Shown: positions 56,618 through 64,000 of the stretch, in pieces
Layout: every line of letters starts with the position of its first letter
Numbering within the stretch: the stretch's first letter is position 1
NCBI GenBank assembly: GCA_028571685.1
Contig: CM053146.1
Location: forward strand, 108,351,431 to 108,415,430
Direction of reading: 5' to 3'
Length of the DNA: 64,000 nt
DNA from: Heterohyrax brucei
Lineage: Eukaryota; Chordata; Mammalia; Hyracoidea; Procaviidae
Position numbers and translations under genes: made by a program
The notes under the pieces: model-generated
The model's input: the letters and a program-made list of their open reading frames with translations, nothing else
Told to the model about the DNA's origin: nothing
Databases searched by the model: none

Positions 56618-57547
56618 TTAAAGCATATTCAGAAAGAGTTTAATGGGAGATATATTTTCTACAAAGTCTCTGAGTTTCTGTTTATCTGGGAATGTCTTAA
56701 TTTCATTTTCGTATTTGAAAGACAGTTTTGCAGGATATGTAATTCTTGGTTGGAAGTTCTTCTCCTTCAAGACTTTGAATGTGTCATGCCACTGTCTCCG
56801 TGCCAGCATGGTTTCTGCTGAGAAATCTGATGAGAGCCTACAGGGTTTCCCTCTGAATGTTAGCTTTGCCTTGAGTCTTGCTGCCTTTAAGAGTTGTTGC
56901 TTATGTTTCATTTTGTTAAGCTTGATTATAATATGTCTTGGAGTCTTTCTTTTGAGATCTATATTGGGTGGCGTACGATACGCATCTGAGATGTCTATGT
57001 TCTCTTCCTTCATGATTTCTGGGAAGTTTTCTTTCAGTAGCTCAGCAACAATACTCTCTGTGTTCTCAGATGTGTCACCCTGTTCAGGGACTCCAATTAA
57101 TCGAAGGTTGTTCCTCTTAATAGAGTCCCACATGCTTCTTAATGTTTCTTCATTTTTCTTGTTTCTCTTTTCTGATTTCTGCTCATAGACACTGGCATCA
57201 GTAGCTCTGTCTTCCAAGTCAGAAATTCTTTTTTCCATTTGTTCCATTCTGTTTTCTTGGCTTTTCATGGAAGTTTCTGTGTCTTTGATTTTCTTCTTGA
57301 TCTGTTGGATTTCAGAGTACTGGTGTTCCATCAGATTGAACAACTTGCTTAATTTTTCACTTTGTTCTGCTGCATTTTGTATAAGGTCTAGAAGGGCTCT
57401 GTATACAATCAATTTGTATTCACTTCCTGATGCTTTCATAAAAGTTTCTTCATCTGGAAAACTCCTTGGTTGCTTTGTCTGGGAGCCTTCTGAAGCCATG
57501 AGTGATTGTTTGTACGCCACAATTGTCTGTTGCTTTTTGGGTCCCAT
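56618..57547 (-). CDS. L1 ORF1p, intact 309-codon frame
   Basis: This is the RNA-binding chaperone of an L1 retrotransposon, which forms trimers and packages L1 RNA in cytoplasmic particles. Start MGPKKQQTIVAYK. Residues about 52-138 are heptad-rich and charged (coiled coil, with EKLSKLFNLMEHQYSEIQQI and MEQMEKRISDLEDR). Residues 145-235 correspond to the RRM (NNLRLIGVPEQGD, DAYRTP, RHIIIKL). Residues 236-296 correspond to the C-terminal domain (CRLSSDFSAETMLARRQWHD, RITYPAKLSFKYENEIK). Human ORF1p has 338 residues; this one stops earlier, with the tail RDFVENISPIKLFLNML unlike the usual continuation. No internal stop or frameshift, unlike every RTE copy here. It probably reflects recent insertion or a functional half-L1. 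Antisense frames of 94 and 181 codons are shadows. Confidence 0.9.
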   Translation of the reverse strand: MGPKKQQTIVAYKQSLMASEGSQTKQPRSFPDEETFMKASGSEYKLIVYRALLDLIQNAAEQSEKLSKLFNLMEHQYSEIQQIKKKIKDTETSMKSQENRMEQMEKRISDLEDRATDASVYEQKSEKRNKKNEETLRSMWDSIKRNNLRLIGVPEQGDTSENTESIVAELLKENFPEIMKEENIDISDAYRTPPNIDLKRKTPRHIIIKLNKMKHKQQLLKAARLKAKLTFRGKPCRLSSDFSAETMLARRQWHDTFKVLKEKNFQPRITYPAKLSFKYENEIKTFPDKQKLRDFVENISPIKLFLNML

Positions 57548-58400
57548 GTGAGTATATAGAGGCTGGAAGAGGTACTGTAAGGATGGATTGCAAATGTTTC
57601 TCTAGGCTGTCTTCAAATGTAAAGCAAAAGGTATCTGACCAGTTCACAAGTTAGTTAAGTTTTCAGGTGTAGAGGTCCCTCTTCTCATCTGACAAAGTAA
57701 GCGCCACTATATTCAACCCCAGATGATAACAAACTAGTTCAGAATACAGCAATGCTACTGCCCTGGTGGCCTCTGCTGACAGGGCCTAGCCTTAGCCAAC
57801 ACTGCGTCCAGTGCTGGTTTTGTGATAGGAAAGCGCTCTCCTGTGGGCAGGCTCTGGCTCCCCAGCTAAGAATTACGTCCAGCTGCGGCCACCGTATCCA
57901 AGATGGCGTCCTCCACACAGGCAGCAGACAGCGGGGCTAAAGGTGCCGAGAGGTAGTGATTCCTCTGCTTCTGTTGCAGGGCCCCCAACGTAGGCAGCAC
58001 TGTGCAAAATCACTACTTTTCTGTCGGAGAAGCGCTGTCCCGTTTGCAGGCACCAGCTCCCAGGCTAAGAAAGAGGTCCCGCTAAAATCTCGGTACCAAC
58101 ATGGCATCCCGCACCCTGACTGCCAAGCTCCGCACAAACCCCACTGAGGCAGCTACAAAACGAAAGGCTCAAAACGGTTAGATGAACAGAGTCCCGAGCC
58201 TGGCTCACAGAATATGGGAATTTCGCCTGCCTATCCTCCCAGCAGCGCGTCTGAGTCCAGCCGCCAGGCAAGACCCAGCTCCACCCGCGCCAGCCGCGAC
58301 AGAGGAAAAAAAAGTCAAACTGGTGCGTTTACCTTCCGTCCGTGAGAGCCGGGGCTAGCCAGGAGCGGGAGTCAGCGAAAGAGGCGGTTTTTCCCTGAGT
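57548..58400 (-). promoter_or_regulatory. L1 5' UTR with two tandem ~198-bp units
   Basis: Two similar units, 57760-57955 and 57958-58152, line up with a period of about 198-199. AAGCGCT is at 57831 and 58030. CCAAGATGGC at 57898 and CCAACATGGC at 58096. GCTCCCCAGCTAAGAA near 57860 and GCTCCCAGGCTAAGAA near 58058. The AAGATGGC word fits a YY1-type site, which also occurs in the human L1 promoter. The region is CpG-rich. Tandem 5' UTR units recall the monomers of mouse L1 promoters. Confidence 0.65.
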
Positions 58401-58943
58401 GGTATGAAGTCCCAATTAACAGCTCTGTGCTGCATCCTGAGGCTGATTAGGTGATCAGAAGGCTCTGTTTGATTGTCAATTCAGGTCTTGGTTTCCAGAG
58501 GAATATAAGGAGACGTGAGGAGATACATTTTCTGAATCACTTCACATCTTCACATTTAATTAATAGTTCGATTGCTTGATCAACATTATTTTTTTTATAA
58601 TTTTGAAGATACTGCTTCATTGCCATGTAGCACACAGTACAGATGACAGAAAATCTGTCAGTCGCCTGATTGTCGTTCCTTTGTAGGTACGAGAATAATC
58701 ATGAGTACTGCTTACCAGGTATTTTTGGTGCTTTTCCTTTCCTGACCACTTGAGCTTAGATAGGGTCATTTGACTGACTCTGGCCAATCAGTACGTGGAA
58801 GGGATATGTGTCTCCCCAGGCCAGCGTGCACATTCTGAGACCCTCCAGAACTCTCTTTCCCCTTACTAGGGCAAATGAGTGTTCTATAGAGTGACCCCTC
58901 CACCAGCCTGGATCTCCAGAGTGTGGATGGTGATGACAAATGA
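58401..58943. other. Unassigned stretch
   Basis: No gene or repeat seen. It may include the last part of the L1 5' UTR. Confidence 0.25.
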
Positions 58944-59465
58944 GGTCTGATAATTAAGTCCATGAACTTGATTGCCCTAAATGCTACATACCTCTTTGTT
59001 GACTATCACTATAGTCATCTTTGAAGTATTCCCCTTGGGATACACCTAGTCCACACACCAAAGCAATCTGAAACTCTTTCTGGTATAGCCACTGTTCACA
59101 ATGGCATGATGACAAGTTCACAAACTTACTTGTATAGTTGTCTGTGGGGGAGATTTTAGCCAGGAAACAAATGACTATATTGAAACACCCTCCCTACTCA
59201 CCTGATCTGGCCCCAATGATGTTTTTCTTTACCCAAAGATAAAGGAAATGTGAAAAATAAGATATTTTGATGACATACAGTACATCAAGGATAGTACGAT
59301 GACAACTTTGGTGGCCATTCTAGAAGACAGAGTTCCAAAATTGCTTGAAGGGCGGACTAGGAGCTGGAGTCAGTGCATAGCTTACCAGGGAAGTACTTTG
59401 AAGGTGACTGTAGTGATATTCACCAACTTTTTCTAGGGTGAGCTTGAGAACTTAATTGTCAGTCC
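58944..59465. mobile_element. Rearranged mariner: the same end duplicated in inverted orientation
   Basis: Left end GGTCTGATAATTAAGTCC, then TGCTACATACCTC, AAGTATTCCCC and CCTAGTCCAC, matches the left end of the mariner at 20227. The right end, in reverse complement, gives the same order again (GGACTGACAATTAAGTTC, CACCCTAGAAAAAG, AAAGTACTTCCC, CCTAGTCCGCCC). The right half reads toward its TIR through a C-terminal transposase stretch (PPYSPDLAPN-FF, about 59187-59225). A third TIR-like word GACAAGTTCACAAACTT lies inside at 59110. Confidence 0.8.
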
Positions 59466-59917
59466 TTGTAAGAGCAGAGCTTCTCCAGATCTGTGGCATA
59501 TTCTGGAGCCACTCAACCTCTGTTCAGATTCTTTCACAGCTCCCTGAATCTTCACTAAAAGCTTTAGGCACAAATCACCCACTTCCTTCAGAGGGTAATT
59601 TTCTGGTTTTAGGGGCAAAATCTCCACTGCTAGTGACTTTATAATAGGATTGCAACAGGGTTGTTCTTTTGAAGGATTATCCTGGTAACTGGTCCACCTT
59701 GCTCTTTGCATTTAGTGACTTTGAACCTGGAGATTTTTAAGGATTCCTGGGGACATCCCATGGTTACACTGCTGATACGCTGCTATGATTTGTTCATTCT
59801 AATCACATATGTTTTCTGTATTCTAGGAATTCTTCAACGTTTTGGACCAAAAGTTGTTTTCTACCACTATTACGCTTTCATTAAAAATAAAAATCTTTGC
59901 TGTCATTCCAAAAGGAT
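59466..59917. other. Unassigned stretch
   Basis: No gene or clear repeat. A 62-92 codon frame pair on opposite strands is chance. Confidence 0.25.
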
Positions 59918-60427
59918 TGTCTTAGCCATCCAGTACTGCTCTAACACAATTACCACAGGTAGATGGCTTGAACAAAGAAAATTTTGTTCTTACACTGTCC
60001 AGTAGGCTGGAAGTCTGAATTTAGGGGGTCAGTTCCAGAGGTATCTACTCTCTGGCAGCTCTGGAGGAAGATCCTTGTGTTGTATCAGTCCTTCTTTCAT
60101 CTGAGAGCATCTCAGCACAGGAACCTCAGGCCTGAAGGATACATTCTGCTCTTGGTGGTATAAGGTTCCCAACTCTCTTCTTTCTTCCCTTTCTTGTTAT
60201 AAAAGGTGGACAAGCTACATTCCAGGGAAACTCCCTAAGTAAGGATGTTACAGTCTCACCCTGATCCTCTTTAGCGTAATCCAACCTTGTTCTATTAACC
60301 AAAGGCAGGAATTAGGGTTTGCAACACAGGAAAATCATAAAACAGAGGACACCCATTTATCATTGGGAACCATAACCCAACCAGATCACTACACACATTT
60401 TGGGGGAACACAATTCAATTCATGACA
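59918..60427 (-). mobile_element. Solo LTR family A, minus strand, complete
   Basis: TGTCTTAGCCATCCAGTACTGC at the left (its 3' end) and ATTCAATTCATGACA at the right (its 5' start). Flanks AGGAT (59913-59917) and GGGAT (60428-60432), a 4/5 duplication. GGCTGGAAGTCTGAATTTAGG, TCCAGGGAAACTCCC and ACCCTGATCCTCTTTAGC fit the family. Confidence 0.85.
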
Positions 60428-60775
60428 GGGATTACCAAACGGAAGGGCAGTAGATGTCTGAGCCTCTTGGTCTGGTATTTTTAACAGGAAGTTAAATGCC
60501 CAATTTTTAAACAAGACCTATCTCAAGGAAGAATTTTTAATGAAAAGAAAAAAAATATTGATTCCAAGTTGTCTAAGTAGAATGCAATACATGAGTGCAT
60601 TAAGAAAATAAACTATCTCTTTCTCTTAGGTTTTGCCTGAGCCCTTAATAAACAATGGTGCTTAGGTTTAAGAAGTACAATTTAGAAGGACGTGGAAAAG
60701 TTAGAGAGACCTAATAGGATATAATAAAGATGATTCAAGGCTTGAGTAACAGAGTATTTGAGAAGTAAACAAAAT

Positions 60776-61021
60776 TAGGACTATTTATTTCAGCCAAATA
60801 AAATGTCAGATTGCCCAAATGCAGTAAGGTTTCAAATGCGTAAACTGCTAATGTGCAGATCTGATTTTCTGTATTTCTGCTAGAGCCAAAATAAGTAGAA
60901 CTTTAACTGAAAGAAAAGAACTTTAGATTAAAATATATATATATATGAAAAGAACATTCTGAGGGTTAGGGTTTTAAATGTTGGTGTGGGATACCCAAAG
61001 AAGAACAGAAACAGGTTCTCT
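60776..61021 (+). repeat. Direct repeat, copy 1, origin unknown
   Basis: From TAGGACTATTTATTTCAGCC through AATGTGCAGATCTGATTTTC to CAAAGAAGAACAGAAACAGG. It is matched base order by base order at 61538-61768. It contains an AT-alternating run (60934-60948). Confidence 0.8.
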
Positions 61022-61537
61022 AATGCTTTAAATTAAAAAAAGGAGAGGATGGTTCAGCTGTATCCCTGCCTGAAGATAGGAGTCTACACTGGACCTTATC
61101 CCTATGGGGCTATGATTCTCTGAGAGATTAAGTCTTTGGCATGATGAAAAAGAGATCATGGGACTGGCAGTAAAGCTGAAAGCAAGTGTCTCTCATCATC
61201 CTTGTGACATGATGTAATTCATGACAAGCCTGAGACAGTAATGTGTTGTGTTGCAGTATTTTTGCCAACTATTAAAAAGCTCATATTTGACTTTTCCATT
61301 AGAAACTCAAGCCTTCTTTGGAAGTTGTCTTCTTCCCATAAAGTCTTCCCTGATAATGTTTTCCCAGCAACATTTGACAGGACAGTCCAGCACATAATCT
61401 TGTTAGTTATAAACCTTAGACTGCTTGATCCTTTCTATTCAATTATCTCTAGTCATGCAGTTTTTTCCTTCCTTGTTCATTATTTTGGTAGAATTGCCAA
61501 CATGGAAAAGCAGAAGTGAAAAATGATTTGTAGTAAG
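61022..61537. other. Spacer between the two direct repeats
   Basis: Contains an L2-like word (CCCATAAAGTCTTCCCTGATAATG at 61336). No gene. The 92-codon frame at 61241 has no features. Confidence 0.3.
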
Positions 61538-61768
61538 GACTTTATTTTAGCCAAATAAAATTTCAGTTTGTCCTAATACAGTAGGGCTTCAAAAGTACTA
61601 ATGTGCAGATCAAATTTTCTGTATCTCCACTAAGGCCAAAATAAGTAGAAGCTGGTTGTAACTGCAGAAAATTAGCTTTAGATGAAAAATACAAAAAGAA
61701 CTTTCTGACTTAGGGTTTTTAACACTGGCAATGAGAATCCCAAAGAAGGGACAGAAACTAGCTAATTC
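61538..61768 (+). repeat. Direct repeat, copy 2
   Basis: From AAGGACTTTATTTTAGCC through AATGTGCAGATCAAATTTTC to CAAAGAAGGGACAGAAACTAG. The two copies, about 75-80 percent alike by eye, are offset by about 755-760 bases and in the same orientation. Confidence 0.8.
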
Positions 61769-62879
61769 TCAAAAAAAGAAAAAACAACAGAAAAGACTTT
61801 GTATCTCCTGATGTCCGTCCAGGCTGCACTAAGGTCAAAACAGAATTTCTGACTGAAGCCCAGGTTCCAGTACTGTTGAAAGATTGCCAGGTGATTCCAG
61901 TAGGTAGCCAAGATTGGCGGTAACTCTTCTAAAGGACCATAAGTATGTGTTGACCAGTTTGGTTTCTTCCCAGATTCAATGGCTGCTTTTCTGTACCCTA
62001 CTCGGTGCCCTGGGCAGTCATACTATTCCAGCTGTTTTGCCCTCTGGCAAAAAGCGGCAGGTCTGGGGACTGGGTGTGGGAAAAGAGACAGCAGGTTACT
62101 GACATGTGCCCCTCCCTACACACACAACCATAATTCTGGCAGTAGGTTTGTTTCTCTATGACTACAGCTGTTTTATGGTGGCTGTTTTTTCCATGACCGT
62201 AACTTTCAACTGGGTTCTGGTCAGCATTTTTCCTTGTCCTGTCAGATCTTGGATGGCTTTTGCTCAGCGCTGTTATTAGCTGTAGAGCAAATAATTTAAC
62301 TTTATCCAGAGAATTTCGTCTTGTCTTTGGATTCCTAAGAAATAACTCAAAAACCTTGGAATTTCTCCAGTAATTGATGTCTCTTTGATGAGGCTTCCCT
62401 ACTACATGTGAGGGTTTGTGCTAATGAGGTACCTCAAATGGAGGCTGGCCCAGCCAGAAAGACCAACTTGTGATGTCAGCTGCCCTCAATCATACACAAT
62501 GAGGCCCAGTAAAGGATCTAAATATGGAAGCCCCGTGGACTTCCTTGTTGGTAAGACATTGAGGAGCACGGGAATGTAGTGACTTCTTTTCTGGGACATG
62601 GAGATGTCATGCTGGCCATCCTCCTGGGCCTTGCCCCAGGTATCTCTTCATTATATCTTTCTGCTATAATAAATCTGTAATCATAGGTACACTCACTCGT
62701 CACCATTGACACGGTTAGGTTCCAAAGACCAGGTTATGTAAAAATCGGCATTATTTAAAAATGAAGGTTTTCTTATTTTTCTGTTTTCAGTCCATTCATT
62801 TGTTTGATTTTATTTAGAAAATATAAAAAAAATTTCTTTATTTAGGAATAATAACAGCTAAGATTTGCTTATCACTGTG
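61769..62879. other. Unassigned stretch
   Basis: No gene or named repeat. An A-rich run lies at 61771-61789. Confidence 0.25.
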
Positions 62880-62888
62880 ACAAGTCCA

Positions 62889-63045
62889 TGAAAGCAAACC
62901 AAACTTACTGTCCAATTCATAGTGACCCTATAGGTCAGTATAGAACTGTCGCACAGAGTTTCTTTCCTAGGAGCACTGGGCAGATTTGAATTGCACACCT
63001 TTAACAGATGTGGCATTTAACCACTACACCACCAGGGTTTCCATA
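62889..63045 (-). mobile_element. AfroSINE, short class
   Basis: AAAGCAAACCAAACTTACTG to CACCACCAGGGTTTCC. Exact target duplication ACAAGTCCA at 62880-62888 and 63046-63054. Confidence 0.92.
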
Positions 63046-63082
63046 ACAAGTCCAGTTACAGTTTATTCCTCTGCAAAGGAGA

Positions 63083-63244
63083 CAACCAACACCCAGTGCT
63101 ATCAAATCGATTCCGCCTCATAGCAACTCTATAGGACAGAGTAGAACTGCTCCATAGAGCTTCCAAGGAGCTCCTGCCAGATTCAAATTGCTGACCTTTT
63201 GGTTAGCAGATGTCACACTTAATCACTATGCCACCAGAGTTTGG
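63083..63244 (-). mobile_element. AfroSINE, short class
   Basis: CAACCAACACCCAGTGC to ATGCCACCAGAGTTTGG. Target duplication GCAAAGGAGA (63073-63082) against GCAGAGGAGA (63245-63254). Confidence 0.9.
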
Positions 63245-63254
63245 GCAGAGGAGA

Positions 63255-63955
63255 TAGGGAGGAGACCAAGCTGGATCAAGCTAGCCTGTGACTGAGGAGC
63301 ATGACTGGACCTCTTTCCCTTTCTCTGGCTGGGTCAGAACTCTTACAGAGCTGCCTCCAGGGCTGTACATTCACCACTGACAGCCCTGTGTTCGGGAGCC
63401 AGGAGCCTGGAGCCTGCCCCGGGACAGGACAGAGTCACTAAGGCTTGGAGCTTGGGGCTTCCTGCAAGGCACTGGGAGCCTGGCTGCCCGTGGTGATCAG
63501 GAAGAGGAGGGGCTAAGTCCATTGCAGGATGGCATCACCTGGCTGCAGAGTGTGTCCAGTAGGTCCTAGCCTAGGTCCTGGTGGGTGCTGAGTTAGGTGT
63601 ACCATATTTTTACTAAAGTAGTTGGTATCTTCTATGTTTGTTTGCTAATCATGCAGTCTCTTGTAAGCAAGATATGCTAATTTTTTTTTTTTTACAGTAT
63701 CTTTAAGAAGTGGCATAACTACACTTATAAATGCCTTGCAGGGGGAAAGTGTGGTTGACAGACAAACATAGAATTTGCACATTATTAGCGTAAAAATATG
63801 TAACCAGTTCCTGGTATGCCTAGGTCCTATTACCAAATTCACACAATTCATACCTTAGTAGGACTTCACAGTTAGGTGCACAGTACAAGAGAAAAATATG
63901 TTAGCATGTATTTAACTCATTCTATTCTTATAGCATATAATGCATGCATGCGCAG
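63255..63955. other. Unassigned, partly GC-rich stretch
   Basis: 63330-63600 is G-rich (GGAGCCAGGAGCCTGGAGCC), without many CpGs. A T11 run lies at about 63680. No gene seen; the 68-codon frame at 63645 is chance. Confidence 0.3.
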
Positions 63956-63983
63956 ACACACTCACACACACACACACACACAC
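63956..63983. repeat. CA microsatellite
   Basis: A (CA) run interrupted once by TC near 63961, directly before the mariner end. Confidence 0.9.
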
Positions 63984-64000
63984 GGTCTGACAACTAAGTC
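63984..64000. mobile_element. Mariner terminal repeat, cut by the window edge
   Basis: GGTCTGACAACTAAGTC is the same end as at 20227 and 58944. The element must continue beyond the window. Confidence 0.75.

Larger units (their letters stand above)
56618..58400 (-). mobile_element. L1 5' segment: promoter region plus ORF1, no ORF2
   Basis: On the minus strand a CpG-rich 5' UTR (about 58400-57548) leads into an uninterrupted ORF1 (57547-56618). Neither ORF2 nor the usual L1 3' UTR follows. The element is either a 3'-deleted L1 or a half-L1-type element. I could not place its 5' boundary exactly, nor a target duplication. Confidence 0.75.

Noticed and set aside
56643..57188. 181-codon plus-strand frame and 94-codon neighbour
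   Set aside because: They lie antisense to the L1 ORF1 frame and are its shadows.

Overview
This window is mammalian nuclear DNA, most likely from an afrotherian and probably an elephant or close relative. The call rests on repeat content. There are about thirty copies of a tRNA-derived SINE of AfroSINE type, many copies of an RTE-clade LINE of the BovB/RTE1 kind known to be abundant in elephant, plus L1, MIR, L2 and hAT-Charlie relics shared by placental mammals. No operons, bacterial signals or CRISPR arrays are present. I found no host protein-coding exon I could defend, so the window reads as intergenic or deep intronic.

Layout. 1-3.7 kb: a solo LTR, an L1 3' end carrying a nested SINE, and an unclassified LTR-like block. 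3.7-6.9 kb: a nearly complete but decayed RTE on the plus strand. 7-13.3 kb: a SINE cluster, then a 5.3-kb block almost free of lineage-specific repeats that contains a CpG-rich core at 10.84-11.16 kb. 13.3-21.7 kb: a second RTE on the minus strand with a SINE inside, L1 3' UTR relics, then a 1.26-kb mariner carrying a transposase pseudogene. 22-26 kb: L2, L1, RTE and SINE fragments, including a hairpin of two RTE tails. 26-34 kb: mostly old or single-copy sequence with scattered SINEs and LTR pieces. 34.3-35.7 kb: an RTE inserted into a SINE. 36-48.7 kb: SINEs, two old MIRs, a Charlie relic, four LTRs and an RTE deletion derivative. 49-53.6 kb: two more minus-strand RTEs, one near full length. 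54-64 kb: SINEs, an L1 5' segment with an uninterrupted ORF1 and a duplicated promoter unit, a mariner with inverted end duplication, a reverse LTR, a pair of unexplained direct repeats, two SINEs with target duplications, and a mariner end cut by the window edge.

How the parts relate. RTE elements and the long-class SINEs share a 3' tail ending in CTAACAAC-type repeats, consistent with RTE machinery having mobilised the SINEs. SINEs sit inside RTEs and one RTE sits inside a SINE, so their activity overlapped. The only long intact reading frame is L1 ORF1 at 56618-57547. The RTE and mariner frames are all broken. All repeat identities come from reading and remembered family features, not from a database search, and most boundaries are good to roughly 10-20 bases unless a target-site duplication is named.
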